Shown: positions 1 to 13,398, counted from the stretch's first letter. The stretch is DNA of 64,000 bases from Lasiosphaeris hirsuta (GCA_030549175.1 JAUKUA010000001.1:8556001-8620000), one strand, 5' to 3'. A program made the numbers and translations. Notes: generated from the sequence alone by a model not told the origin.

Positions 1-56
1 TATCTTCCTACTTACACCAACATGCCCTTTGCATGCACTGACTTTCGTGACCGCAG

Positions 57-1789
57 GCAGCCACATGGTCCCTATCCTGAATAAGATCGGGACAGACTGC
101 GCTTGTGTCGGGGTAGGTCAGTCCCCCGTCATCTCCTGATCGAATCACATGCCTAACAGAGCTTCTTTACGGTAGAACCATGACCTCGATTTTGGCGTCG
201 GACAGTTTCGTTACCTAACCTCCAAAACTGACTTTCCCTGGCTCCTGGCTAACGTCCTTGACCCCGCCCTCGGCGACGGCATCCCGCTGGGCAACGCCAA
301 GCGCACGCACATGATCACGTCGTCCAACGGCATCAATGTTGGCCTGATCGGACTCGGCGAGCGCGAGTGGCTCGACACTATCAACTCCCTGCCGCCCAAC
401 CTCATCTACCGCTCCGCCAGCGAGGTCGCTCGAGAGCTGGTGCCCGAGCTGCGTGCCGCGGGTGCTGATGTCATCATCGCCATCACCCACCAGCGCGAGC
501 CCAACGATAACAAGCTCGCCGAGAACCTCGGCGGCGACATGATCGACCTCATCCTTGGCGGCCACGATCACTTCTACGCCCATAGCGTGATCAACGGCGT
601 GCACGTACTGCGCTCCGGCAGCGACTTCAAGCAGCTCAGCTACCTCGAACTCCGTCGCTCCACCACACCCAACCAGCGCTGGGACGCGGATATCTGGCGG
701 CGGGACATCGTCAGCGCGGTCCCCGAGGATGCTGACACTACCGCCATTATCAATAAACACACGGCCAAGCTCAAAAAGTCCCTTGAGAAGCCCATTGGCT
801 TCACTGCGGCCCCCCTCGACGCCCGGTTTACGACGGTCCGGCTCAAGGAGTCCAACCTTGGCAACTTTGTCTGCGACATTATGCGCCACCACCACGCCGC
901 CGACTGCGCCGTCATGGCCGCCGGCACCATACGCGGTGACCAGATCTACGCGCCTGGCCCCCTGCGCGTCAAGGACGTTACGGACTGCTTCCCGTTCGAA
1001 GACCCCGTCGTCGTCATTAAGGTGTCGGGCCAGGCCCTCTGGGACGCGCTCGAGAACAGCGTGTCGCTGTACCCTGCCCTCGAGGGCCGCTTTCCGCAGG
1101 TTTCAGGGATACGATTCGCCTTTGACGCCGCGAAGCCGGTTGGGAGTAGGGTTATTGAAGTCGAGGTCAAGGGCGAGCCGTTGAATCCTGAGAGGGTGTA
1201 TATCCTTGCGACTAGGGGTTACATGGCAAGGGGGAAGGACGGGTATAAAAGTCTGCTGGTGCAGCCTGAGGGCGGGGAGTGTGAGGAGCTTGTGTCGGAG
1301 GAGAACGGGATGCTAATTTCGGCCATGTTGAGACAGTATTTCATGTCGCTCAAGGTCATGGATCAGTGGAACCTCTGGGGCCCGTCTCTTGCGCGCCACT
1401 GGGCCCGCGTGGTGGAGGATGTGGGCGGGTGCCACCCCCCTGCGGCGCCGGGGAGGGAGAAACGTCCAGTTCCAGAGCGCAAGGGGAGCTGGGCCGAGTG
1501 GACGGCGAGCGCGTTGAGGCAGAGGAGGGGGAGTTTTGAGCCGCTGAGGGAGGATAATGGGGATGAGAGTGAGGAGGAGGAGGAGGTAGCCGAGGATGTC
1601 AGGGGGATGGATCGCGAGCTGAGGATTATGCGGACGGTCTTTCACAAGTGGTGTCGCATCGCGGGCGTCAATGGGCAGGCTTGCGATAGCTTGAAGGAGA
1701 GCGAGGTTGAGGTCGCGTGGACCAAGGCTATCGCGCCGAAGGTTGAGGGGAGGATTCGCATGGTCGGGGAGGGGGAGCAGGATTCCTGA
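57..1789 (+). CDS. 5'-nucleotidase-type metallophosphatase (5' end outside window)
   Basis: This is the 3' portion of a calcineurin-like metallophosphoesterase with a 5'-nucleotidase C-terminal domain, a family that hydrolyses nucleotides or related phosphoesters. Visible exons are about 57-112 and 176-1789, separated by a 63-nt intron (GTAGGT...GGTAG). Splicing restores the metal-binding motif GNHD followed by LDFG exactly across the junction. The second metal-binding motif, GGHDH, lies near 559-573, followed by the C-terminal substrate-domain pattern SNLGNFVCD near 851-877. The tail (about the last 140 residues) is acidic and low-complexity (ESEEEEEVAED), so it is probably disordered. The first metal-binding motif and the start codon must lie before base 1. 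An acceptor near 56 or 60 marks the preceding intron. Family assignment is secure; substrate is unknown. No transmembrane segment is visible in the part present. Confidence 0.9.
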
Positions 1790-3460
1790 CCACTCTCAGA
1801 TGCCAAACGCCCTCTTACAGCAAAAGGCGTTTCCGAGACCCGCATGCAGGTTATCAGGATCGCAAAGAGGGGGTTGTTGGAGCTGCCGACGTCGCGAGCC
1901 AACAGGCAAGTATTGGATGGGAGACAACAGCCATGCTCGACCAAGTTAGCTGGTAAATCAAGATTTCCAGGGCAGTTCTTGCCGTTCAATGCATCATCCA
2001 CGGCTAGGTAGCCCCTCCTCAGACGTTTAGCGGGCGGCACTAACACCAGGGCACGCTGCGCCCGCTACTACTGGCTTGGCCGCGGTATTGATCGCGGTAT
2101 TGATCGCGGTATCGATGGCGGTATTGGTTCAACAGGGAGTTCTGCCACTGTCGTACTGCGCTGACATTGCAGTCTGGACATCATGTCGAACTCAGGGGCT
2201 GTGGCTACTAGTAGCTCTAGTGACTGACCTTCCCGTTGCTAGCTGGCGAGCGATGAAAGGCTGTCAACAGATTCCCCACACCATACAACTTAGCCCAGCG
2301 ACGGAGGGACGACATTGTGGAGCCTGGAAGATTGGAAAGGCAGAGGGGTTCTCGACATGATTCAACGTGGATGTCGCAAAACCCCTCGCACTCACTCACC
2401 CCTCAGTCCAGACAGTCATGCTGCAACAGAAGCCCGCTGGCGATCCCCCAGCCCCCCAGCTACTATATGGAAGCCGGCATGTTTCGCAAAAAGTTTTCAT
2501 CACATCCCATCACATCGGTAACGAACAGACGTTGCAGATATGCACCTTTAAGTCAAGCCGAGAAGCACCAGGCTACCCCCTACCCAGTATTTGGGGAATA
2601 AACTGAGCACAAAAAGTCCGATCATATTGTCGCATTGCCGCGATGCGCAGCAGCGTCCCGACTCGGCCTGGTGCCGCCATACAGACCGGTCCCGAACCAG
2701 TTGGCGTGCGCGCATATCGTTAAGGGCGGGTCTGCCTCTGGGTAGTCCTAACCGTCCCTGGACAGGACGACGCTACAGCGAGACTTGGCGTCCATGGCTG
2801 CGAACCGGGCACCGTCCAGAGTTCGTCCAGAGTGCAGAAAGCACCCCGTCCCCCGCGTTTCCACCGTGCCCACCCCACTGAGCGCCGCCCGGGCTGCCTT
2901 GGCATATCGGCAGGGTCCATCACCACCACCACGCGTGCGCCCAGGATCGGAGTCTTACCAGATCGCACCTTAGGCGGCCCAACCGCCCAGATGGGCCTAG
3001 CTGCCCCCGCCGCGGCCTTGCCCAGTGAGGCGGGCCAGCTGGTGGACTATAGTATGTCCAGGCTCTGTCCAGCTGCCCCCGACGTTAAGAGCTGGGAGCG
3101 AAGAGCGAGAGTGCCATGAGGTCTTCTGCCCTGGCAGTGGAGCCGATCTTGGCCCCCCGCGCTCAGGGGCTGACTAACATGTCGCCAGTCCAGCATGTGT
3201 GCGAGCTACGCTGGCTAAAACCCATGAGGGCACCGCGTCGCAAGGGGGGCCGTCCCAGCGTGCTACCTTGAATCTCGCACGCCGGTTGCTGCCAATGGTA
3301 TATATGGCTGCTCACGCGAAGTCTCTTTTCTGAAAGTGCTTCCCAAGCCATGCGTGCGGTTGTGTCTTGTGTCGTGTCCAGCTAATTCGACCCTACGGTA
3401 TCCAACCACAGGCAGACCATTGCTTTGTTGAAGGACCTCGCCTTTCCGTCCGCGGCAAAC
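1790..3460. other. intergenic, no gene seen
   Basis: Only short, overlapping, low-quality open frames occur on either strand. The one structured element is the 12-bp minisatellite at 2082-2129. The last few hundred bases would contain the promoter of the PTH11-like gene. Confidence 0.6.
2082..2129. repeat. 12-bp minisatellite, four units
   Basis: The unit GCGGTATTGATC occurs twice exactly (2082-2093, 2094-2105), then as GCGGTATCGATG and GCGGTATTGGTT. It lies outside any coding sequence, downstream of the metallophosphatase gene. Confidence 0.9.
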
Positions 3461-4563
3461 ATGCGGATTCCACCCGCTGAAATCCTCACCACCTGGCCCA
3501 AGGCCAACTACATCGACCCCGAGACCCGGGGGCCGGGCCTTATCATCGTCGAGATCATCATCCTGCCGCTGGCGCTGCTGACTCTGTTCCTGCGGCTCTA
3601 TGTCAGGATAGGGATACTGCACAAGAGCGGGTGGGATGACTGGCTGATGGTAGCCGCCGCCGTATGTTCCCCTTTCCCCTATTTCAGAGTCGAATCCAAT
3701 TCCTAACCCGTCCCTAGGTCTTCGGCACAGGCGTCACCACATGCGTGATCCTTGCGTCCACCAAGTTCGGCTGGGACATGCACATCTGGGACCTCAACCT
3801 GGACAACATGACCTCGGGCCGCCAGGTCTCCATCGCCGTGCAGGCCCTCTTCGTGCTGGCCACCTCCTTCGCCAAGGTCTCCATTCTGACCTCGTACCTG
3901 CGCTTCGCCCCGCTTGACTCCTGGTTCCGCCGCATCACGTACACCTCCATGGGCGTCATCCTCGTCTCCAACTTCATCTTCTTCGTCATCCTCTGGACGC
4001 AATGCACGTACGTTTTCCCGCGTGCCTCTTTCCCTTCCTTCCTGACCCTCTACAGCCCAACCGCGAGCTACTGGAACCTATTCCGCTTCCAAACCGACTG
4101 CATGCCCGAGGAACCGCCGCTCATGGTGCAGGCGGTCCTCACCGTCCTGGCCGACTTCATCGTGTGGGTGCTGCCGCTGCCGACGCTCTTCGCGGCGCGG
4201 CTCCCGCGCAACCAGCGCCTGGCCCTCATCGTACTCTTCTCCTTCGGCTTCTTCGTTGTCTTCGCCTCCTGCATGCGCACCTACTGGATCCACTACGTCG
4301 TGCAGGAGACGTACGACGTCACCTGGGAGGGATTTGACCTGTGGATCTGGACCGCCGTCGAGGTGCACCTCGGTGTCATGTGTGGGTGTGTCCCATGCCT
4401 CAAGAGCTTGTTCAAGGGGTACCAGGCCGCGCCGCCCAAGAAGGCTGGGTATACCGGTGGGGGCAGCAGGGCTACGGTCGGGCCCGGGCTGGCGCCGCAG
4501 ATTCAGCTGGTCGATCAGACCGGGGTGGTTAAGGGGGTGGCGGAGGGGAGGGGAAGAGCTTGA
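3461..4563 (+). CDS. PTH11-like integral membrane protein (fungal rhodopsin domain)
   Basis: This is a seven-helix plasma-membrane protein of the fungal rhodopsin-domain family, whose members include the Magnaporthe receptor-like Pth11. The ligand is unknown. Exons are 3461-3661, 3718-4007 and 4056-4563 (332 aa). The 48-nt second intron is a multiple of three and is open, but removing it yields QCTPTASYWNLFRFQTDC, the conserved family pattern. Other family marks are ATWP/TTWPKANYIDPETRGP at the N-terminus and DDWLM after helix 2. Hydrophobic helices are visible around residues 25-45, 58-80, 100-125, 135-160, 175-200 and further on. The start at 3461 is preferred over the in-frame ATG at 3425 because homologues begin just before the TWPK motif. 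The C-terminal tail is Gly-rich and cytosolic. No CFEM cysteine domain is present. Confidence 0.87.
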
Positions 4564-5761
4564 GTGTGGGTACCGATCGGTAGTTGGATTTAGAGAGCTG
4601 CTCAAGCTCGATGAATGATGGGCGGGTGGAGAATAAGCCGAAGGTGGCTGACTTAATACGAACAGAGAGGTCCTGTACTATTCTGAAGGGGAGTGTAGGT
4701 TGGCTGTGTAAGGTATCTTGTATTCCCATCGGGCCGGTCGAGGATGGTTGGAGCGGACGGAGGCTCTCGAGAATATCTTATAGGATGGGAGCGCCGCGAA
4801 TCCGGGGTTGACTGACATGTCAACCGCGACGTCAAGTCGAGTGAGATTGAGCAAACAGATAGATACCAGTAGTAGTTGTAGAAGTAGCAACAGAACTACC
4901 TAGCCACAGTCTCTACCATAGCAGGAGAGTCGCTAGCAATTACAATGTTCAAAGTAACACCTTGCATGTGTTGAAAGGTGATGGACAACTTGGATAACCC
5001 GGGGACTGGGTGAGAGGGTATCAGTGCTTGTAACATGGCTGACGAAAGTACTACATACCTACCATACACAGGTTAGTTTGTCAGTTCGCCGGCTATAATT
5101 CATGGAATATACATTACCTACTTAATCCATCGACACGAAGGGAGGTGACTTTTAAATTAAGAGCTCTAAATTAATGCCTACGTAGGTAGTAGCAGGTACC
5201 TGGGCTCAAAACTTATCCTTTTGGTTTTCTTTTTTCAAAATTCTGCGACGGGATGCTGATTAGGTCCACTGGGTCATATCACTATTCGCAGTGGCAACTA
5301 AAGGGCGCTAGGCCCCATTCAGAAAGCGAGCTATCAGATCCCATCTCCACGTCACAGGCGCGTAGCTCCCTTCTTTACTTTTCTTCACCATTAGATCTCA
5401 AGCTTTATTACGGTGTGGTTGAAATAGTAGATAGCTTTGACTCTGTAGTCGACTGGAATCGTGCAAATCCGGGCGGAAACCGACCTCGGAGGCGGGGTAA
5501 CTTGAAAGAGAGGATCGGCGTAGCTTCGGGTGCCATGGAAAGTGCAATGGGGATATAACAGATGTTGTATCACGAAGCACACACAACTTAAACCCACAAG
5601 TGATCGACCCCGATGCGATGCCAATACCCTAGTTATAAGTAGTAGCTGCTGCCGGTGTCTTACTCTCCACCTCGGCATCTACCCCTCAAACCCCAACACA
5701 GGCCAAACATCTGAACGACAACTTTTGAATCTCACGCCCGGCATTTGACACTTGGAGAAAA
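4564..5761. other. intergenic, no gene seen
   Basis: This tract is AT-richer than its surroundings and has scattered short runs such as ACCTAGGTA-type words and TTTAAATTAA near 5151. No frame resembles a protein family. The end of the tract is the promoter and leader of the following gene, whose ATG has a purine at -3. Confidence 0.55.
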
Positions 5762-7112
5762 ATGGCGTGCCCGGTTAGCCAGCTCCCCAACGCGCCCTGC
5801 GTTCAGATAACTCCGAGCATCTCGATCCAACCCCCACTTTCCCGGCGGGGCACCGGGCCGGGGCTCATCCTCATCATCTCGGACGACGTCGACTTGCGCG
5901 GCCACGACAAGACACTCGACCCCCCACCGCTGCAGAAATGGGCTGAGGAGAGTTTTGCGGTTGGGCAGATTCTGGTGGGCGGTGATCTGTCCGGTCTTTC
6001 CGAGCAACTCGGTCGCGTGCTCAGCGAGCTTGAGAAGCTACCTCGATGCACATCGACGGACAAGGTTGGCGTGGTCGGTGAGTGCTCTCCCTCTTGGCCT
6101 CCATATACCTCCTGCGGCATCTCCAATTTCAACCGAGAAGAAACCCCTCCTAACCCCCACAGCCATCCTATCCTCGCCCTCCAACGCCCTCACCACCGCC
6201 CTGACCGCGCACCCGCGCATCGCCGCCGCCGTCCTGTACCTGCCCACGGCCCCCTCCCCGCCTCCGGCAATTCCCACGCTGGCGCACCTCCCGGTGACCA
6301 CCCCCAACACCCTGACCCTCACGGCCTACACCTACACCCCGGCCTTCCTGCCGCTCCCCTCCGCGGCGTCCTACTCGGCCTCGTCGACCAAGCTGTCGCA
6401 CACGCGCAGCCTGGCGTTCCTCAAGCCGCGCCTCGGCGGCCCCCACTTCGACCTCGAGGCCATCTGGGAGGAGCACACGCGTCTCGAGTTCGCCGACCGT
6501 AGCGTCGAGGCCACCATGGCCACCATGGTGGCCGAGCCCTATGTTAATAACGTGCCGACGCTGACGGGCGGCGTGGGCCGCGCCGTCCTGACGAATTTCT
6601 ACCGCGGGCATTTCATTTTCAGCAACCCCGACGATGCCGGGATGGAGCTCGTTAGTCGGACCGTGGGCATTGATCGCGTGGTGGATGAGTTTGTGTTTGG
6701 GTGCACGCATGATCGGGAGATAGATTGGATGTGAGTCTTTTTTCTCTTTCTCTCTGGGCGGGTGGCATACTAATCATTGGGGTGTAGGATACCTGGGATT
6801 CCCCCGACCGGCAAGAAGTTGAGTGTTCCGGTCACGAGCGTGGTGAATATCCGTGGGGACCGGCTGTACCATGAACACATTGCCTGGGACCAGGGGACGG
6901 TGCTCCGGCAGTTGGGGCTGCTTCCCGACTATCTGCCGTTCCCATACCCGCTCCCGGATGGGAGGCAGTCTGGGAAGGACGGGAAGCAGTTTGAGTATCG
7001 GGTGCCGGTTTCTGGTGCCGAGACGGCGTTGAAGCTGGTGGATGAGAATGGGGTGCCGTCGAATCAGATGCTTGGGCATGCCATTAGAGAGGTCGCTGAT
7101 ACCAGCAAGTAA
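5762..7112 (+). CDS. carboxymethylenebutenolidase-like protein (dienelactone hydrolase-related)
   Basis: Fungal proteins of this type are annotated as carboxymethylenebutenolidase or dienelactone hydrolase family and carry a C-terminal NTF2/SnoaL-like domain. The biochemical role is unproven. Exons are 5762-6077, 6163-6730 and 6788-7112 (402 aa); donors are GTGAGT, acceptors CACAG and TGTAG. The N-terminal third (SRRGTGPGLILIISD...LDPPPLQKWAEESFAV) resembles the alpha/beta hydrolase start. The C-terminal half is the strongly conserved block: FADRSVEATMATMVAEPYV, LTGGVGRAVLTNFYRGHFIF, SRTVGIDRVVDEFVF, then IPGIPPTGKK across the last intron, and VVNIRGDRLYHEHIAWDQ. I see no canonical nucleophile elbow in the hydrolase part, so the protein may not be a hydrolase. 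The remaining part fits a polyketide-cyclase or NTF2 fold. Confidence 0.82.
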
Positions 7113-8642
7113 TCATCTGGTGGTGCCAGTGGTCATGAGTATCGGGCTTTCGTCTCATCCAGCCACTAGATAATATTCAACTGGAGTTATGCAATACTAT
7201 GAGCACTGTAGCTCGAGATTTGGCATGTCATTTTAACCTTGAATCTTGACGAATGTAGACCTCGGTAATACCTTGGACGTATCGGTTTTCTCGGGAAAAG
7301 GCGAACTCGGCTTAGAATGCCGAACCCGAGGGATGTGCACCTCACGGTTGAGGTCATGTGTCCCAACTCATGCTCAAGCAGCCAATGTCGTGAAGTCTAG
7401 GGTCTCTGAATCTCAGGCAGTACTGGCAAAAGTTAGTTTCAGCAAAGCATCAAACTACCCGACAGCTACATAATAAGAGGCACATAGTACGACATGTAGT
7501 CTGATGGCTGGCCGTTTGCGAAAGCTTCGCCTGGGCGATCGTTCAAATTACTGCAGTGGCACGTTCCCATCTGACGCTGATCGAGGTCAAATACCCTAAT
7601 GCTCCGGGCCACACGCAATGTGACGTTTGATGGCTCTGTGTCACTTCAAAAAGATTTGAAGAGCATTTTCAGCTCATGATGCCCGAGTCCTCGTTCTTCT
7701 TCTTCGGTACGGCAACTAAGCCTTGTGTGTGCCTAACGCACTCGGGAGCAGAGCCAGGATTCAGATGGACAAGTTGTAGTCCCAGTGGACCTATGGGTAT
7801 AAATGACGTATAGACGGCCTCGTTGCATGAGGCGCATCAAGGAGATTGTGAGACACGACGATGAGCTGTTTGCTGAGGTGGTGAGGGTGAAAAGTCAAGG
7901 CATCCACGCCCTGACAAAGACAGATCGCGAATGGAGGCGGCCAATGATACCACCCTTCCTTCAACAACGTGCAGTCTTGTAACGTCAGGCATGACTCAGT
8001 AAAAGGGGCCAATGTAAAGGGTGCTCGCAGCGCAACATGCGTCATGCACATGCGCAGCGAAGCTATGAGGCGGCCAATCGTAGCTGCTCCGTCTTGGTGA
8101 TTGTAATTTGGCGGAATCCGCACCCTTTGAAAGCTATAAAAAGAGAATGCCTCGGTAAACAGGGATCAATATGGACGCACATGCCACCTGCAAACCCAAG
8201 GGATGAGAGAGGGAGGGGAAACTGGGAGAATGGAGAAGGAACACGCCGGATTTACGACTTGAGCTCGAGAAATTCCGACACGCGACCGTTTGCTTTTGGT
8301 GGAGCAGCGACTGAAACGCGGACAGTGCGGGCAGTGAGTGTGGCAGGTGGGATGGCCACACTGTGTGTAACGACGGCAAGCTCACATTTTTGCAGCAAAA
8401 TTGGTCACGGGCCAGATCACGTTTGGGCTCATGTGGGTCCAGCTCGGCATCTAACTTTCCACGACTTCATTCGAAACTTTACAAGAAAAAGAAAGCTCTT
8501 GACCTCGCTGCTGTCCACGACTCCTTGGCCCGACCACCGCGAATAATTATTGCACATCCTTTAGCATCCGAACGCACCATTTGCATCGCCCTTCGACTGC
8601 TATCAATTGACCCATCCAATCTCCGACTCGCAAAGCCTCACC
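7113..8642. other. intergenic, probable promoter and leader of the GYF gene
   Basis: No supported gene is seen. A CCAATC box occurs at about 8613-8618, close to the start of the GYF-domain gene, whose initiator context is CTCACCATGCC. Open frames in this stretch overlap on both strands and match nothing recognised. Confidence 0.5.
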
Positions 8643-11600
8643 ATGCCTTCCCAGCTACCGTCGAGCTTTGCCTCTGCTGCCGCAGGCCAGATCCGAGACA
8701 ACAGAGGCCCTGGACGAGGAGAGAATGTCCGCGGGTCTGGCAGCGGCGACTGGTGAGTCTAACTGTCTCGTATCTCCATGTCCCGCCCAAGCACCCAGGC
8801 ACCCATCGCTCGTCATCCGTCCAAACACCTGCCGCAGCAACCACCTCGCTAGCCCTGCTCGGAGCCACACAGCTCCGGCGCAAATGCGCGCCCGTTGCGA
8901 CCGTGCCTCGGGGAGGGGCCGCTGCCGAACTCTCCTGCCTCGACATGCTCATTAGCCCCCTCTCCTCCCGCCGCAAAGAAGGCTAACTCTGCTTCTCCTA
9001 CAGGCCCCGTTCTAACGGAACCAGGACTTTTCGCCGACCGTCAACCACCCCCTACAGCCAGACAGCTTCTGCGACCTCGACTGATCCCTCACAAAGCCAC
9101 GCCGGCGACGCGCCGCACCCGTCCGCAAACCCTCAACCCGCCCATTTTGACTCCAGCTCGCTTCGTTACTCGAAGGAGGACATGTTAGAGATTTTCAAGA
9201 ACATTCCCGAGTCTGCCCAGATCGACCCGTCATCCCTTTTTGTTCCGACCTGGAACCCAAACCAGAGCCAGGCCAACGGTAGCTCTTCCAGGGGCTGGGG
9301 CAAGAGCGGCGAGTCCGCTCACGTCCCCCAAGACCCGACCGTTTGTTGGGATCCAAGCGGCAACCAGGGACTTGTTAGTTTTGAAGACATGACGCCCGAG
9401 GAACAAGAAATGTTTGCGACAGATGTCAACTCCACTTTGAAGCTTCCCCAGCAGAATAAAGAAGGGGGAAACCAGGCCGGCGGTCAAAATGGACGCAAGA
9501 CTTCTGTTAGTGTAGGAAGTACTGCCGCCAACTACCCCATGTCATCTCCGTCGACAGCCTCACGGCCAAGCACCCGCCGGCGAGAGACAACCGACACCAA
9601 CCCCTTCCCGAATTCCGGCCTTGCCTCACCCAGCGCCGGTCGCTTCTCCCGAGACGAGCCCTGGTTTCCACGCCGGAGCACCGAGCTGAGAGAACCCATC
9701 ACCGACGAGCCGGAAGAAGATATCAACCCCCGCGAACCCCCTCCCAGATCCGCCACTTTTGCGTCACGCAGCAACACTGGCGGCTCAGCTGCCTTTGCCA
9801 CAGCCCCCTCTCTCTGGGGTTCATCGGCGAATGCTGCAAGCGTGGGTGGCGTGGGCGCCTTTGGGAGTTTTGCGCTGAACACCGCGGCGATTGGAGATAA
9901 ACGGTTTGGCACCGGCATTAGCGCTGGCACGGGTGGAAGCCGCCTAGCACACCTCATCCCCAAGGACGAGAATGCCATTGGAAAAACGGGTGATGTCAGC
10001 GGTGCTGACATTGGCCGTGGATGGAGGCCCAGACAGCGTACCGACACCGACCCATTTGGCGGCGAGGGAAGTCTTTCCGGCAGCACTGTCCTAGGCGGTG
10101 CCCAAGACAGCAGCCCGCCGACGTTGCCCTCTCAACTTCAACGTGGCTCCGTTTTCGACACGCCCGTCAAAGGCGGCGCCGGGGATTTTGGCATGACCGG
10201 CCTGAATCTCGGTAACCAGGGAGACGCCAACGGCCCGGCCAGCCCCTCCGAGACAAACCCTTACCGCAGCCCGCTTGCGGACCGTGGTGAGGATAGCCAT
10301 GATGACAACGACCTCGACAGGGCTGCCCAGCCCGGCCCGGGCTCTGAACCCGCTTCCGCGTACGGAACGCTTTCGAGGCAATTTGGTTCCAATGCATTTG
10401 AAGGTAGCGACCGAAGCCAGACCTCCAGCGTTGGAGCCAAGGGTTTTCCCACCGTCACCACCATGACGGGCTGGCCTGCTGCGAATCCGGCAGGAACGCC
10501 GGATCGTGAGAGACAACCGTTCAACAGCGCGTTCGGAGGTAGTATCTTTGGCCCTCTCGGCGATCTCCCATCCCCTAGCCTCGGTGGACTGAGCAGCGTG
10601 TTTGGCAACCCTGCTGCTTCTGGGCTGGGCCGTGGCAGCAAGCTTGGTTCTCTGTTCCCTGCGGCCATGCAAGCGCAAATGCATGGTCAGGAGCAGGAGA
10701 ACCTGGGTGACTCGGTGCCGGACTTGAGGCAGGGCAACCCGCTGGGTGCCATCGGCAGGGGCCCTATTGGGTCGCAGTCTCGTGAGACAGGTAGTCCCGT
10801 GCGTCCTACCAGAGGCGCCTTTGAAGACCTGTTCCCGTCTTCTGACGCCGCTAGAGTGGCCTTCACGACTGCCGAGCATCTCCAGCTCGGCCTGACAGCG
10901 ACGTCGCAGGTGCAGCCATTCCCCACATCTACTGCTGGCCCGTCTTTCCCTGCCGCCCAGGCCGCGGTAGACCCTTCGTCGCTGCGGACGATGGTGATGC
11001 CCGACAGGATGAGATGGGTCTACCTCGATCCCCAGGGAACCATGCAAGGGCCGTTTAGCGGACTGGAGATGAACGACTGGTACAAAGCTAATTTCTTCAA
11101 CCCGGATCTCCGAGTTAAACGGTTGGAAGACAATGATTTCGAGCCCCTGGGTCAACTTATTCGCCGCATCGGCAATTCCCGCGAGCCTTTCCTCGTTCCC
11201 CAGATGGGGATTGCACATGGTCCACCCCCCTCCGCCCCCTTTGCCCTTCCTGGTTCTGAGGCCGTCCCGCCACTCCAGAACGCGTTCCCTTCATTCGGCA
11301 GAACGCTTACGGCGGCTCAGCAAAATGATTTGGAACGCCGAAAGCAGGAGGAACAGCTTTATCACGCTAGGCAACGTGAACTAGCTCATCACCACCAGGC
11401 ATACGGCAGGGGGCCGATGCAGCCCGGCGCGCCTGGGTCCCTCCATCACCACTCGAGCGCTCATAGCCTTCAGAGCCAGCCAAGCTTCGGAAGTATGACC
11501 TCCCCCATTGGCATGGCCCCACAACCCCCTATTGGCCCTCTTGCCCCAAACTCGGCGTTCTTTGATGCGCCTGTTAGCATGGCACTCGGGCAGCCAGGAA

Positions 11601-13398
11601 TCGGAGCAGGGCCTGATATCTTCTCGCCCGATCTAAACCTCAGTGAGCGTCAGCTGCTCGCTAACATGCAAGCATCCGGCGGTCTTCCGGGAAACTTCCC
11701 CACCACCCAGCCCATCGGCGCCCCCGGAGGTGAAGGTGCTGGCTTGCGCAGCCAACTACCTGGCATTGACCAGCTCCAAAAGGACTCGCAGGGTTTCAGC
11801 GCAAGGATTAAGGAATTCCACGACCTGCGTGCCCAACACGACGCCGAAGAAGCAGAAAACGCTACCGCCACGGCTGCCCTCGCCGCAATGAAGAGCCTCG
11901 CCGGAGTAAGGGAGGAAGTCATCGAAGACGAAGCTGCCACTCCTGCCGGGGTCCAAGTTTCGGATTCGACCGAGGAGATCGCTGACGCCCGCGACGAGGT
12001 GGCAGGTGCCAAGGCAACGACGCACACCCAACAGGAACTTTCGCTCGCTGAGAAGGTGATGAAGACCCAAGCAAGCGCCGTTGCCGCCGCCCACGCAGTA
12101 GCCAAGCCAGTCCAGCAGCCGTCCTCGTCAGGACTTCCCATGCCCTTCCCTCCTCCAGCTCAATCTACGATGATCGTGGCGCCCACTGCTCAACGCCCCG
12201 CTTCGAACCTGCCCACGCGCTACGACGACCGCTCCCAATCCGGCACGCCCGACACCACCTCGGACGTGGCCGTGCTTGCCCCCCCACCCACGGCACCTTG
12301 GGCGCCCCAGCCAGGCAGCGAGGCGCACAAGGGACCCAGCCTGAAGGAAATCCAAGAGGCAGAGGCCAAGAAGGCGACCAAGAGGGAAGAGGCCGCTGCA
12401 GCTATGCGCCGCGCTGCCCTCGAGCAGGAGGCGGCAGCTCTTCGTGAGCGGGAGAAGGCTGCGGCCATCAACACCGGTCTGCCCGCTACCAGCACTTGGG
12501 GTACTGGCTCACCCGTTGGTGCTCCCGCCTCGGGGAGCGCGTGGAAGCAGCCTGCTGCTGCTACCAAGGGCAGCGCGGTGGGCGTCGCATCTGGAAGCGC
12601 GGCGTCCAAGAAGACACTGGCCGACATCCAGCGCGAAGAGGAATCTCGCAAGCAAAAGGCGAGGGAGGTGGCGCTGCAGACTAGCGCTGCCGTCACCGGT
12701 GCTGCTGCTGCCGGTAAGCGGTATGCTGATCTGGCAAGCAAGGTCACACCCCCCGGGCTCAGCACTGCCGCTACGCCCTCAGCAATTGGCGGCGGATGGT
12801 CAACAGTCGGAGCTGGTGGAAAAGTCAAGATCCCAACAGGCCCGGCTGCGCAGACGCGCTCCGCTAGTGTAGGCACTGCCAAGGTACTTGCGACACCCCC
12901 GGTGACGAAGTCGGTGGTCAAGCAGCAGAATGTTGGACTTAAGGATGCCAAGAGCGTGGCACTCGAGGAGTTCAAGAAGTGGCTGCATCGAGAGTTGGCC
13001 CGTGGACTTATTGGGGTCGCGGACAGTAAGCAACCCCCTCCCCCCTTTGCCGTCCTTTTTCTCTCTGTCTTTACTAACACTTGGACGCAGTCGAGACCTT
13101 TGCTGCTACTCTGATGGAGATGCCTCTTGAGGCGCAGCTCCTTGCCGATGCAGCTTACTGCTACAGCACCACGATGGATGGGCGCCATTTCGCCGATGAA
13201 TTTGTGCGCCGCAGAAAGCTCGTGGATAAGGGCATGTTTGAGAAGGACGCTGTGATCCCCTCGGCCAGCGAGAGCAAAAACAGTAATGGTGGCTGGAGCG
13301 AGGTGGCTAAGAAGGGAGGAAACAGCGCACCAAAGGAGGACGCCAATGTGCCTGGTTTCCGGGTTGTGCCTCCTAAGAAGGGAAAAGGCAAGAAGTAG
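8643..13398 (+). CDS. GYF-domain protein (Smy2/Syh1, PERQ/GIGYF type)
   Basis: The family binds proline-rich partners through the GYF domain and acts in mRNA decay, translation repression and ER-Golgi linked functions; the specific role here is inferred. Exons are 8643-8752, 9004-13025 and 13091-13398 (1479 aa). The N-terminal exon MPSQLPSSFASAAAGQ joins through a 251-nt intron to a segment leading into the conserved RYSKEDMLEIFKNI motif, as in fungal homologues. The GYF domain lies near residues 705-770: WVYLDPQGTMQGPFSGLEM, DWY, FFNPDLRVKR. A Gln/Arg/His-rich segment, a Glu/Lys/Ala coiled-coil (about 12330-12470) and the terminal block LEEFKKWLHRELARGLIGVADIETFAATLME follow; this block is completed only by splicing the last intron. 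The rest is low-complexity Ser/Gly/Pro sequence. Confidence 0.92.

Noticed and set aside
12220..13188. 322-codon minus-strand frame opposite the GYF gene
   Set aside because: Shadow of the coding strand; Ala/Ser-rich antisense of a GC-rich gene, while the + strand carries the conserved domain.
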